Shown: positions 1 to 7,640 of the stretch, in pieces
Position numbering within the stretch: position 1 is the stretch's first letter
Layout: each line of letters starts with the position of its first letter
NCBI RefSeq assembly: GCF_001424835.1
Contig: NZ_LMCQ01000014.1
Location: 1-35,989 of the forward strand
DNA: 35,989 nucleotides
Direction: 5' to 3'
Source: Variovorax sp. Root318D1
GTDB lineage: Bacteria; Pseudomonadota; Gammaproteobacteria; Burkholderiales; Burkholderiaceae_C
Program-made: the position numbers and the translations under genes
Notes under the pieces: model-generated
Databases searched by the model: none
What the model saw: only the letters and a program-made list of their open reading frames with translations
What the model was told of the DNA's origin: nothing

Positions 1-260
1 ACGACGAGATCCGCGGCATGCAGCAGCGCGCGCAGCCGAACACCGACAACATCATGCTGCGCGGCGTCGACTCCGCGCCCGTGCTGCCGGAAGCACCGCT
101 GCCGCGTTCGTCCAACAGCAGTGGCAGCACCCGAATGGATGGCACCCAACTCATCCCGCTGGTGCAACCCGCCGCCGACAATCGTAAGCTCACGCCTTCT
201 CCCTTGCACGGTGCCATGCGTCCCACCTCTGACCCCGCCAGCGGACAGGAGCTGCCGTAG
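1..260 (+). CDS. 3' end of an unidentified gene (partial)
   Basis: An open frame runs in from the left edge (codons in phase from base 3) and ends at TAG 258-260. The first half has the strong G/C third-position bias of the other genes here, so it is probably the real C-terminal tail of a larger protein. The visible ~85 residues are rich in Pro, Ser and Asn and show no domain I recognise; they look like a disordered tail. Codon bias weakens over the last 30 codons. The function cannot be stated. Confidence 0.4.
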   Translation, partial: DEIRGMQQRAQPNTDNIMLRGVDSAPVLPEAPLPRSSNSSGSTRMDGTQLIPLVQPAADNRKLTPSPLHGAMRPTSDPASGQELP

Positions 261-374
261 CGAGCGAGTTGGAGGCAGCAGCAGCGGCATACCATCGACC
301 CTCTCGAGCGTCGAGCTTGAGGTGAAGCGGCATCTCTTGGTCAATTGCCATCGTTAAGCGCCAAGGGTGCCCTC

Positions 375-396
375 AAAAAAACCGCGTAGAACGCGG
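375..396 (-). terminator. Rho-independent-like terminator reading on the minus strand
   Basis: Read on the minus strand, a 5-bp GC-only stem (CCGCG / CGCGG at 382-386 and 392-396, 5-base loop) is followed directly by seven T residues (A375-A381 on the plus strand). That is the form of an intrinsic terminator for leftward transcription, although both flanking genes are rightward. It could stop antisense transcription coming out of the repressor promoter region, or be a remnant of a lost minus-strand gene. The rest of 261-438 shows nothing I can name. Confidence 0.4.
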
Positions 397-438
397 CCAT
401 CGAGTCTCAGGCCTCTGTTACCAAGCCCTTGCTTTGCG

Positions 439-449
439 ATATCGGTAAC
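439..449. promoter_or_regulatory. Candidate GntR-type operator upstream of the repressor gene
   Basis: The sequence ATATCGGTAAC differs by one base from the two ATACCGGTAAC boxes at 3661 and 3740. It lies about 63 bases upstream of the repressor start, where an autoregulatory operator would be expected. The E. coli GntR/IdnR operator core is TTACCGGTAA. Binding here is inferred from sequence only. Confidence 0.5.
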
Positions 450-511
450 CTCAAGCACTCTGTTCCCGCCCGTCCTCGCCTATCCTCGGACCCGCATCAA
501 GAGAAAGCACC

Positions 512-1567
512 TTGCCCCCGACCAAAGCCTCCGCCTCCCTGCCTCGCCCGGCGACCATGGCCGACGTCGCCGCGCGCGTCGGCGTTTCGAAGATGACGGT
601 GTCGCGTGCGCTCAACCGCAGCACGGGCAGCGAACGGGCCACCTCGGAGGCGCTGCGCCAGCGCATCTTGCAGGCCTGCGAGGAGATGGGGTATGTCATC
701 GACCAGACCGCGCGCACCTTCTCCAGCAAGCGCTCGGGCTTCGTCGCGGTGCTGATTCCGTCGCTCAACAACTCCAACTTTTCCGAGACCGCGCAAGGCA
801 TTGCCGCCGCACTGGAAGCGCGCGGGCTCCAACTGCTGCTGGGCTATACCGACTACCGCGTGGAAACCGAGGAGCGCCTTGTCCGCGCGATGCTCGCGCG
901 CCGCCCCGAGGGCGTGATCCTCACCGGCGGCGCCCACACGCCCGCCGCGCGCGCCATGCTGCAGGCGGCCGGCATTCCGGTGGTCGAGACCTGGGACCTG
1001 CCAGCCACGCCCATCGAGCACACCGTCGGCTTCTCGAACGCACAAGCCGCCGCCGCGATGGTGCGGCACCTGCACGGCCAGGGCTACCGGCGCATCGCTT
1101 TCATTGGCGGCACCTCGAACCGAGACACGCGCGGCGCCGACCGCCAGCGCGGCTATGCCGAGGCGATCCGCGAACTGGGCCTGCCCGAGGCGCGCGTCAT
1201 CAGCTTCGGCCAGCCCCCGATCTCAATGGCACAGGGCGGCGAGGCCGTGGTGCAGCTGATCCGGCAATGGCCGGACGTGGATGCGGTGATGTGCGTGTCT
1301 GACCTCTCGGCCTTCGGCGCGCTGATGGAATGCCAACGGCGAGGCTGGGACGTGCCGGGCCGCATCGCGATTGCGGGCTTCGGTGATTTCGAGGTGGCCC
1401 GCACCTCGCACCCGCGCATCACCACCGTCGCAGTGGACTGCGTGGGCATCGGGCGGGCCGCGGGCGAATTGCTGTTGCGCGTGATCGATGGCGCCCGCGA
1501 AGGCCATCGGCCACCCCCCGAAACGGTGCTGATCCCGTTCCGCGTCGAGCAGCGCGAAAGCTCCTGA
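512..1567 (+). CDS. gntR: LacI-family repressor, GntR (gluconate) subtype
   Basis: This is a 351-residue DNA-binding repressor of the LacI/GalR family. An N-terminal helix-turn-helix (about residues 16-37, MADVAARVGVSKMTVSRALN) is followed by the hinge and a periplasmic-binding-protein-like effector domain to the C-terminus. The run SLNNSNFSETAQGI is typical of the GntR branch that senses gluconate or related acids. The start is taken as TTG at 512, preceded by AGAGAAAG; an ATG at 557 would leave almost no residues before the helix-turn-helix and is less likely. It converges on the idonate dehydrogenase gene, with the stop codons six bases apart. Together with the operator-like boxes at 439, 3661 and 3740, this supports a role as local repressor of the gluconate/idonate genes. 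The exact inducer is not known. Confidence 0.9.
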   Translation: MPPTKASASLPRPATMADVAARVGVSKMTVSRALNRSTGSERATSEALRQRILQACEEMGYVIDQTARTFSSKRSGFVAVLIPSLNNSNFSETAQGIAAALEARGLQLLLGYTDYRVETEERLVRAMLARRPEGVILTGGAHTPAARAMLQAAGIPVVETWDLPATPIEHTVGFSNAQAAAAMVRHLHGQGYRRIAFIGGTSNRDTRGADRQRGYAEAIRELGLPEARVISFGQPPISMAQGGEAVVQLIRQWPDVDAVMCVSDLSAFGALMECQRRGWDVPGRIAIAGFGDFEVARTSHPRITTVAVDCVGIGRAAGELLLRVIDGAREGHRPPPETVLIPFRVEQRESS

Positions 1568-1573
1568 GGCTGA

Positions 1574-2647
1574 TCAGGCCGCGGCGGTTTCCGCGCCGGC
1601 GTCGGCAAAGTCGATCAGCACCTTCATCGCACGCTGGCGGTCGCTCGCCAGCTCGAAGGCCTCGCGTGCCTGCTGCATCGGGAAGGTGTGCGAGACGACC
1701 GGCGACAGATCGACCCGGCCTTCATTGATGAGCCGCACCGCCAGCGCGAACTCCGCGTGGAAGCGGAACGAGCCGCAGATGCTGAGCTCCTTCGCCACCA
1801 CCATGTTCTGCGGAATGCTCACGTCGCCGCCCAGGCCCAACTGCACCACCACGCCGCGCGGGCGCATCACCTCCAGCCCATCGCGCAGGGCGCGCTCGTT
1901 GCCCGAGCATTCGAGCATCACGTCGAAAGTGCCTTTGTCGGCCGAATAGCGCGACACCCAGGCCTTGTCCTCTGCAACGTTGATGGTGTGGTCAGCGCCC
2001 ATGGCGCGCGCAATGGCCAGTGGCTCGCCGACCACGTCGGTGGCGGTGATCTCGGCCGCGCCGTGCGCGCGCGCGGCCGCAATGGCCAGCACGCCGATGG
2101 GCCCGCAGCCCGACACCAGCACGCGCTTGCCCAAGAGCGGACCTGCGCGCGAGACGCCATGCAGTCCCACTGAAAACGGCTCGGCCAGCGCCGCCAGGCG
2201 CAGCGGCACATGCTCCGCCACCTTCACGCACTGCGTGGCCTCGCACAGCAGCATGTTGCGGAACGCGCCCTGCACGTGCGGCGTGCGCATGGCGCTGCCG
2301 TAGAAGCGCATGTCCAGGCACTGATTGGGCAGGCCCTCGAGGCAGAACTTGCAGGCGCCGCACGGGCGGCTCGGGTTGACGGCGACCTTGTCGCCGATGC
2401 GCACGCTGTCGACGCCGGGCGCCGTGGCGACCACGGTGCCCGCCACTTCATGGCCCAGCACCATCGGCTCCTTGATGCGCACGGTGCCGAAGCCGCCGTT
2501 GTGAAAGTAATGCAGGTCAGAGCCGCAGATGCCGCCCATGCCGACCTTCACCAGCACCTGGCCCGGGCCGATGTCTCCGGCGTCCTGTTCTTCCAGGCGC
2601 AAGTCATCGGGGGCATGGATCACGAGGCACATACAACGCATACGCAT
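1574..2647 (-). CDS. idnD: L-idonate 5-dehydrogenase (zinc-dependent MDR family)
   Basis: A 357-residue medium-chain alcohol dehydrogenase predicted to oxidise L-idonate to 5-ketogluconate with NAD(P)+. The catalytic zinc ligands are visible as Cys41 (GICGSD) and His66-Glu67 (GHE). The structural zinc is held by Cys96, Cys99, Cys102 and Cys110 (CGACKFCLEGLPNQC). The Rossmann motif GCGPIG is at about 180-185. The start at 2647 follows a good AAGGAG site; the open frame extends further upstream but would run into the neighbouring gene. It is downstream of the 2-hydroxyacid dehydrogenase gene with a 19-base gap, so the two are likely co-transcribed. Gluconate 5-dehydrogenase and gluconokinase nearby favour idonate over sorbitol or threonine as substrate, but the MDR family is broad and substrate is inferred from context. 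Confidence 0.85.
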   Translation of the reverse strand: MRMRCMCLVIHAPDDLRLEEQDAGDIGPGQVLVKVGMGGICGSDLHYFHNGGFGTVRIKEPMVLGHEVAGTVVATAPGVDSVRIGDKVAVNPSRPCGACKFCLEGLPNQCLDMRFYGSAMRTPHVQGAFRNMLLCEATQCVKVAEHVPLRLAALAEPFSVGLHGVSRAGPLLGKRVLVSGCGPIGVLAIAAARAHGAAEITATDVVGEPLAIARAMGADHTINVAEDKAWVSRYSADKGTFDVMLECSGNERALRDGLEVMRPRGVVVQLGLGGDVSIPQNMVVAKELSICGSFRFHAEFALAVRLINEGRVDLSPVVSHTFPMQQAREAFELASDRQRAMKVLIDFADAGAETAAA

Positions 2648-2666
2648 GGGGTTCTCCTTCAGGCCG

Positions 2667-3620
2667 TCAGGCGACCGGGGTAACGAGGGGCTGGCCACCG
2701 AAGTGGGCCTGCAGATTGCGGCGAACCAGTTCGCCCATGGCGCGGCGGGTCTCCTCGGTGCCGCTGCCATGGTGCGGATGCAGCACCACATTGTCGAGCG
2801 CCGCAAAGCGCGGGTCGATGCGCGGCTCGTTCAGGAACACGTCGAGCGCGGCGCCGGCGATGGTGCGCTGCTCCAACGCCTGCAGCAGGGCGCCCTCGTC
2901 CACCGTGGTGCCGCGCGACACATTCACCAGCCAGCCCTTGGGGCCGAGCGCCTGCAGCACCTCGGCATCGACGATGCCGCGCGTGGCCTCGCCGCCCGGC
3001 AGGATGACGATGAGCACGTCGCACCATTCGGCCATGGCCGTGAGATTGTTGAAGTGGCGCAGCGGGCTGCCTTCGCGCGCCGTGCGGCTGAAGTAGCCCA
3101 GCTCCATCTCGAAGCCCGAGAGCCGCCGCGCGATGGTGCTGCCGATGCGCCCGAAACCGGCGATGCCCACGCGCTGGCCGAAGACGCGCGTGGCCAACGA
3201 CATCGGGCCCTTGGCCCATTCGCCGCTGCGCACGAAGCGGTCACCCGCCGGGATGCGCCGCTGCAGCGCGAGCGTGAGGCCCACGGCAAGGTCGGCGACG
3301 TCGCCGTTGAGCACGTCGGGAGTGTTGGTGACGCGGATGCCGCGCGCGCGGCAGGCCGCAAGGTCGATGCCGTCGGTGCCCACGCCGTAGCAGGCGATCA
3401 ACTCCAGGTTGGGCAGCGACGCGATGAGCTCGGTGCTGGCGCCCAACTCGCCACGGGTTGCCACCGCGCGGATGGCCGGGGCGTGCTCGGCAATGAAAGC
3501 CTGGCGGTCGGTTGCTTCCCACCAGCGAAGTAGCGTGTAGTTCGCCTGCATCGGCGCCATGTCCCATTCCGGATAGGGGCCGGGCATCAGCACGTGCGGG
3601 GGTGTAGCGGCAACAGTCAA
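2667..3620 (-). CDS. D-2-hydroxyacid dehydrogenase, probably 2-ketogluconate/hydroxypyruvate reductase
   Basis: A 317-residue NAD(P)-dependent reductase of the D-isomer 2-hydroxyacid dehydrogenase family. The nucleotide motif GFGRIG is at 155-160. The catalytic triad is visible as Arg236 (NVSRGTTVDEG), Glu265 (LNEP) and His283 (HPHHGSGT). In this locus the likely reaction is 2-ketogluconate to gluconate, as for E. coli GhrB; glyoxylate or hydroxypyruvate reductase activity is the alternative. I chose TTG at 3620 because GAGGAGAT sits just upstream and the length is then normal for the family; a longer frame from 3695 would run through the operator-like box at 3661. It is the first gene of the minus-strand unit, divergent from the gluconate 5-dehydrogenase gene. 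Confidence 0.85.
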   Translation of the reverse strand: MTVAATPPHVLMPGPYPEWDMAPMQANYTLLRWWEATDRQAFIAEHAPAIRAVATRGELGASTELIASLPNLELIACYGVGTDGIDLAACRARGIRVTNTPDVLNGDVADLAVGLTLALQRRIPAGDRFVRSGEWAKGPMSLATRVFGQRVGIAGFGRIGSTIARRLSGFEMELGYFSRTAREGSPLRHFNNLTAMAEWCDVLIVILPGGEATRGIVDAEVLQALGPKGWLVNVSRGTTVDEGALLQALEQRTIAGAALDVFLNEPRIDPRFAALDNVVLHPHHGSGTEETRRAMGELVRRNLQAHFGGQPLVTPVA

Positions 3621-3660
3621 GCGGATCTCCTCGAGGGACGGCGCGGCGCGCGCAATATAG

Positions 3661-3671
3661 ATACCGGTAAC
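3661..3671. promoter_or_regulatory. Candidate GntR/IdnR operator, divergent region, box 1
   Basis: ATACCGGTAAC contains the palindrome TACCGGTA, the core of the operator recognised by E. coli GntR and IdnR. It lies about 40 bases upstream of the minus-strand start at 3620. It is identical to the box at 3740, with 79 bases centre to centre. Confidence 0.65.
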
Positions 3672-3739
3672 TTTAACCGCCGGCCGGGCTCGCATGAGGG
3701 AAGCTGCACGGAGGTTTTCACCATTGACGGATCAAATGG

Positions 3740-3750
3740 ATACCGGTAAC
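3740..3750. promoter_or_regulatory. Candidate GntR/IdnR operator, divergent region, box 2
   Basis: A second exact copy of ATACCGGTAAC, 38 bases upstream of the plus-strand start at 3789. Two boxes, each near one of two divergent starts, fit a repressor controlling both directions, possibly through DNA looping. Confidence 0.65.
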
Positions 3751-3788
3751 GTATTTGTATTAGTGCACCCAATCTCCTGGAGCTCCGC

Positions 3789-4550
3789 TTGAAACTGTTC
3801 GACCTCTCCGGGCGCACCGCCCTCATCACCGGCTCCAGCAAGGGCATCGGCTTTGCGCTGGCAGCGGCGCTGGGCTCGGCCGGCGCACGCATCGTGCTCA
3901 ACGCGCGCGATCCCGCCGCACTCGAAGCCGCCCGCGACGCCTTGCGCGCCCGGGGTGTCGCGGCCGAAGCCATGGCCTTCGACGTGACCGACGCCGCCGC
4001 GGTGGAGGCGGGCGTGGCCCGCATCGAAGCCGAAGTCGGCGCCATCGACATCCTGGTCAACAACGCCGGCATGCAGCATCGCGGCCCGTTCGCGGAGTTT
4101 CCGATCGACGCCTGGCACAAGATCACCACCACCAACATCGACAGCGTGTTCTTTGTCGGCCGCTTCGTGGCGCAGCGCATGATCGAGCGCAAGCGCGGCA
4201 AGATCATCAACGTCTGCTCGGTGCAAAGCGAACTGGGCCGCCCGGGCATCGCGCCCTATGCCGCCACCAAGGGCGCGGTGAAGATGCTCACCAAGGGCAT
4301 GGCCATCGACCTCGGCAAGCATGGCATCCAGGTCAACGGCCTGGGGCCGGGCTACTTCAAGACCGAGCTGACGCAGACGCTGGTGGCCGACGAGGCCTTT
4401 ACCGCCTGGCTCTCCGGCCGCACCCCCGCCGGGCGCTGGGGCGACGTGGAAGAACTCGGCGGCGCGGCGATCTTTCTCGCGTCGGATGCGTCGAGCTTCG
4501 TCAACGGCCACATCCTGTACGTGGACGGCGGCATCACTGCCAGCCTCTGA
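3789..4550 (+). CDS. idnO: Gluconate 5-dehydrogenase (SDR family)
   Basis: A 253-residue short-chain dehydrogenase predicted to interconvert 5-ketogluconate and D-gluconate. The cofactor motif TGSSKGIG is at about 14-21, NNAG at 91-94, and the catalytic Ser144, Tyr157 and Lys161 (YAATK) are in place. The C-terminal VDGGI is typical of this family. The start is TTG at 3789 after CTGGAG; no in-frame ATG gives a complete cofactor domain. It opens the plus-strand unit and is followed five bases later by gluconokinase, which supports the gluconate assignment. SDRs are hard to assign by sequence alone, so the specificity rests partly on context. Confidence 0.88.
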   Translation: MKLFDLSGRTALITGSSKGIGFALAAALGSAGARIVLNARDPAALEAARDALRARGVAAEAMAFDVTDAAAVEAGVARIEAEVGAIDILVNNAGMQHRGPFAEFPIDAWHKITTTNIDSVFFVGRFVAQRMIERKRGKIINVCSVQSELGRPGIAPYAATKGAVKMLTKGMAIDLGKHGIQVNGLGPGYFKTELTQTLVADEAFTAWLSGRTPAGRWGDVEELGGAAIFLASDASSFVNGHILYVDGGITASL

Positions 4551-4555
4551 ATCCC

Positions 4556-5125
4556 ATGGCCCTGCTGCAGCAACCGTACCGGGCGAGGCTGGCCGTGGTG
4601 GTCATGGGTGTGTCGGGCACCGGCAAGAGCAGCGTGGCCGCCAGTCTGGCCTGCGTGCTGGGCATGCCCTGGATCGACGGCGACGACTTGCACATGCCGG
4701 AGGCGGTGGCGCGCATGCGCGGCGGCGTGCCGCTCAGCGACGAGGACCGCTGGCCCTGGCTGGAGCGCATCGGTGCACGGCTGAGCGACGAAGCCGCGGC
4801 GCCGGCGGGCGTGGTGGTGGCGTGCTCGGCATTGAAGCGCGCCTACCGCGACCGCCTGCGCGCGGCGGCCCCGGGCGTGCACTTCGTGTGCCTCGATGGG
4901 CCGCGCGCACTGGTCCGGCACCGCCTGGAGGCGCGCAGCGGGCATTACATGCCGCCGGCGCTGCTCGACAGCCAGTTGCAGAGCTTCGAGAAGCCTGGCG
5001 CGGACGAGCCGGAGGTGCTGCACGCCGGCATCGACGAGCCCGTGCCGCTGATCGTGGCCTCCGTGGGGGCGCGGCTGATCGCCTTCGCGCAGGGGTGCGC
5101 CTTCCCAACGAAAATTGCCGCATGA
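4556..5125 (+). CDS. gntK: Gluconokinase (GntK/IdnK type)
   Basis: A 189-residue cytoplasmic P-loop kinase that phosphorylates D-gluconate to 6-phosphogluconate, feeding the Entner-Doudoroff or pentose phosphate route. The Walker A motif GVSGTGKS is at 18-25. The family hallmarks WIDGDDLHMP, RMRGGVPLSDEDRWPWL and CSALKRAYRDRLR are all present. Length and motif order match the thermoresistant gluconokinase family. The start lies five bases after the previous stop, and the stop overlaps the next start in an ATGA, so translation is probably coupled on both sides. Confidence 0.95.
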   Translation: MALLQQPYRARLAVVVMGVSGTGKSSVAASLACVLGMPWIDGDDLHMPEAVARMRGGVPLSDEDRWPWLERIGARLSDEAAAPAGVVVACSALKRAYRDRLRAAAPGVHFVCLDGPRALVRHRLEARSGHYMPPALLDSQLQSFEKPGADEPEVLHAGIDEPVPLIVASVGARLIAFAQGCAFPTKIAA

Positions 5126-6018
5126 GTTTTCCAAGCCAGCGCGTGGCCATCATCGGCGTCGGCATCATGGGCTCGGCCATTGCGCGCCGCCTGCTCGAAT
5201 GCGGCCACGCGGTGTGCGTGTTCGACCTCGACGCCGCCAAGATCGCGGCGCTGACGCAGCAAGGGGCGCAGGGCGCCGCGAGCGCGGCCGTCGCCGCGGC
5301 GTCGGCCGACTTCGTCATCACCAGTCTCAATTCGGCCGCAGTGGTGGAGCGTGCGCTGTTCGGCGACGCCGGCGTGGCGGCTGCCGTGCCCGCGGATCCG
5401 CGCCGGCTGCTGATCGACATGTCTTCCATCGACCCGGTCTCCACGCGCCGGCTTGCCCAGCAGCTGCGCGAGCGCACGGGCATGGCCTTCGTCGATGCGC
5501 CGCTCTCGGGCGGCGCCCCCAAGGCCCTGCTCGGCCAGCTGACGGTCATGGCCGGCGGCAGCGAAGACGACGTGGCACGCGCGCGCGCCGTGATGGACAG
5601 CCTGTGCGCCAACTACACGCGCATGGGCGAAAGCGGCGCGGGCCAGACTACCAAGCTGGTCAACCAGCTGCTCTGCGCCATCGGTTTCCAGGCCGTGGCC
5701 GAGGCGGTGCGGCTGGCTGAAGCCGGCGGCGTCGATGCGTCGAAGCTGCACACCGCGCTGGCCGGCGGCCGGGCCGACAGCCAGATCCTGCGCGAGTTCG
5801 GTCCCAAGATGGCCGCGCGCGACTTCACGCCCACCGGCCGCATCGACAACATGCTCAAGGACCTCGAGGCGGTACAGGCTTTTGCGCAGGGCGAACGCCT
5901 GCCGCTGCCGCTGGCGGGCGCGGTTTCCGAGCTGCATCGCGCCTTCGTGGCGGCCGGTCTCGGGGCTGAAGACACGGCCGCCATGATGCGGCAGTTCAAC
6001 GGCTACGCGCGCGACTGA
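5122..6018 (+). CDS. 3-hydroxyisobutyrate dehydrogenase-family NAD(P) oxidoreductase
   Basis: A 298-residue beta-hydroxyacid dehydrogenase. The N-terminal Rossmann motif GVGIMG is at 12-17, the substrate motif DAPLSGG ends near 131, and the catalytic Lys178 with Asn181 (TTKLVNQ) begins the all-helical C-terminal domain. Family members reduce tartronate semialdehyde or oxidise 3-hydroxyisobutyrate and related beta-hydroxyacids. Which substrate this one uses is not visible. The ATGA overlap with gluconokinase makes it part of the sugar-acid operon. It is much shorter than 6-phosphogluconate dehydrogenases (about 470 residues, or about 300 in the GndA-like short form), so a 6-phosphogluconate role cannot be excluded but is not favoured. 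Confidence 0.85.
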   Translation: MSFPSQRVAIIGVGIMGSAIARRLLECGHAVCVFDLDAAKIAALTQQGAQGAASAAVAAASADFVITSLNSAAVVERALFGDAGVAAAVPADPRRLLIDMSSIDPVSTRRLAQQLRERTGMAFVDAPLSGGAPKALLGQLTVMAGGSEDDVARARAVMDSLCANYTRMGESGAGQTTKLVNQLLCAIGFQAVAEAVRLAEAGGVDASKLHTALAGGRADSQILREFGPKMAARDFTPTGRIDNMLKDLEAVQAFAQGERLPLPLAGAVSELHRAFVAAGLGAEDTAAMMRQFNGYARD

Positions 6019-6083
6019 AGCGCGCATTGGCCGCGCCCTGCGCGCGGCCCGACCACACATTTCAACCAGGAAAGAAGACACCC

Positions 6084-6422
6084 ATGTTCATCCGTTGCGC
6101 GTTTTTCCGGGGCAAGGTCAAGGCCGGCATGGAAGAGGCTTTCGACCGGCACGTGCACGAGAAGCTGGTGCCGCTCTGGACCCGTTTTCCAGGCGTGCTC
6201 GAAGTGCGGGTGCTGCGCCAGATCGAAAGTGACGTGAGCGATCCAGAATTGGCCATGGTGCTGTCGACCCGCTATGCCAGCCGCGAAGACATCGCACTGG
6301 CGCTCGATTCGCCCGTGCGCTACGAAAGCCGAGAGCTCTCCAAGCACCTGTTCGAGATGTTCGACGGCACGGTCTTTCACACGGTGTTCAGCGCCGAAGA
6401 ATTTCCGCTCGCCAACAGCTGA
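6084..6422 (+). CDS. Small ferredoxin-fold (Dabb/EthD-like) protein
   Basis: A 112-residue protein with the length and alternating strand/helix pattern of dimeric alpha-beta-barrel (Dabb/EthD-like) proteins. No signal peptide or membrane segment is visible. The ATG at 6084 is preceded by AGGAAAG; the frame extends upstream to 6027 without a better start. It lies 65 bases after the oxidoreductase gene on the same strand, so probably belongs to the same unit. Such proteins often act as mutarotases, small isomerases or accessory enzymes for sugar acids, but no catalytic residue can be picked out here and the family assignment is tentative. Confidence 0.7.
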   Translation: MFIRCAFFRGKVKAGMEEAFDRHVHEKLVPLWTRFPGVLEVRVLRQIESDVSDPELAMVLSTRYASREDIALALDSPVRYESRELSKHLFEMFDGTVFHTVFSAEEFPLANS

Positions 6423-6496
6423 TGCCGTAACGCTGGCCGACGGCGCTAGCCGCTGTCGACTTCGCCTTACTGGCGCTGCGCATGTCTCTCCGCTCC

Positions 6497-6510
6497 CCGG
6501 GAATTCCCGG
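6497..6510. promoter_or_regulatory. 14-bp perfect palindrome ahead of the sugar ABC operon
   Basis: CCGGGAATTCCCGG reads the same on both strands. It lies in the non-coding stretch 6423-6610. It could be an operator or a small hairpin; no T-run follows, so it is not a standard terminator. Confidence 0.3.
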
Positions 6511-6536
6511 ATGCCCTTCGCGTTGCCCGAATGGGA

Positions 6537-6563
6537 TAGTTAGTTCGCCCTTCAAACTAACTA
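6537..6563. promoter_or_regulatory. Candidate ROK/XylR operator (TAGTTAGTT-N9-AACTAACTA)
   Basis: Two perfect 9-base inverted arms flank a 9-base spacer, in an AT-rich patch that stands out from its GC-rich surroundings. TTAGTT / AACTAA half-sites are characteristic of XylR-type ROK regulators described in Bacillus. The site is 47 bases upstream of the binding-protein start, and a ROK regulator is encoded at the end of the same cluster. Confidence 0.6.
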
Positions 6564-6610
6564 ATTTCTTACACGGCTTTTCGCCGGGCAACTTCCAAGG
6601 AGAGACATCG

Positions 6611-7633
6611 ATGCAACTCAAGCACACCCTGGCCGCCATGGCCTTCGGCCTCACCGCAGTGGGCGCAGTGGCGCAGACCGTGGTCGGCGTGAGCTGGTCC
6701 AACTTCCAGGAAGAGCGTTGGAAGACCGACGAGGCCGCGATCAAGGCACAGCTCGAGAAGCTCGGCGCCAAGTACATCAGCGCCGACGCGGGCGGTTCGC
6801 CCGAGAAGCAGCTGGGCGACATCGAGGGGCTGATGTCCAAGGGTGCCAAGGCGCTCATCGTGCTGGCGATGGACAAGGACGCGATCCTTCCCGCCATCAC
6901 AAAGGCCACGCGCCAGAAGGTGCCCGTGGTCGCATACGACCGTTTGATCGAGGCGCCGGGCGTCTTCTACATCACCTTCGACAACGTCGAGGTTGGCCGC
7001 ATGGAGGCACGCGAGGTCTTCAAGGTCAAGCCCAAGGGCAACTACGTGATCATCAAGGGCTCGCCCAGCGACCCCAACGCCGACTTTCTGCGCGCGGGCC
7101 AGCAAGAGGTGCTGGATGCCGCCGTGAAGAAGGGCGACATCAAGATCGTCGGCGACGAATACACCGAAGGCTGGAAGCCCGAGGTCGCGCAGAAGAACAT
7201 GGAGCAGATCCTCACCAAGGTCGGCAACAAGGTCGATGCGGTGGTGGCCGCCAACGACGGCACGGCCGGCGGCGCGGTGGCCGCGCTCACGGCCAAGGGC
7301 CTGCGCGGCGTTCCGGTATCGGGGCAGGATGCAGACTTTGCCGCGCTCAACCGCATCGCGCTGGGCACGCAGACGGCCACGGTCTTCAAGGACTCGCGAG
7401 AGCTCGGCCGCGAAGCCGCCAGCGCCGCCATTGCGCTCACGCAAGGCAAGCCGGTCGAGAAGGCCGCGCAGTGGAACTCGGGGCCGAAGAAGATCTCGCT
7501 TTCATCCCGCCTGCTCACGCCGGTGCCGATCACGCGCGACAACCTCGACGTGGTCGTGAAGGCCGGCTGGATCAAGAAGGACGAGCTCTGCAAGGGCGTC
7601 CCGGCCGCCAGCGCGCCTGCGGCCTGCAAGTAG
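6611..7633 (+). CDS. xylF: Sugar ABC transporter periplasmic binding protein, xylose (XylF) type
   Basis: A 340-residue periplasmic sugar-binding protein. A short signal peptide precedes a likely cleavage after the AVA near residue 21. The mature part follows the XylF pattern: a strand near the N-terminus ending in [10 protein letters not shown], then [41 protein letters not shown] and SGQDAD, all shared with the E. coli xylose-binding protein. The start at 6611 follows AAGGAGAG. It leads the transporter unit and is followed by two stem-loops before the permease gene. The ligand is probably D-xylose or a similar aldose; the flanking gluconate genes make another sugar possible. Confidence 0.88.
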   Translation: MQLKHTLAAMAFGLTAVGAVAQTVVGVSWSNFQEERWKTDEAAIKAQLEKLGAKYISADAGGSPEKQLGDIEGLMSKGAKALIVLAMDKDAILPAITKATRQKVPVVAYDRLIEAPGVFYITFDNVEVGRMEAREVFKVKPKGNYVIIKGSPSDPNADFLRAGQQEVLDAAVKKGDIKIVGDEYTEGWKPEVAQKNMEQILTKVGNKVDAVVAANDGTAGGAVAALTAKGLRGVPVSGQDADFAALNRIALGTQTATVFKDSRELGREAASAAIALTQGKPVEKAAQWNSGPKKISLSSRLLTPVPITRDNLDVVVKAGWIKKDELCKGVPAASAPAACK

Positions 7634-7640
7634 CAACAGC

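Noticed and set aside
303..315. Small CTCGA / TCGAG dyad upstream of the repressor
   Set aside because: Too short and unremarkable in a GC-rich background to call an operator.
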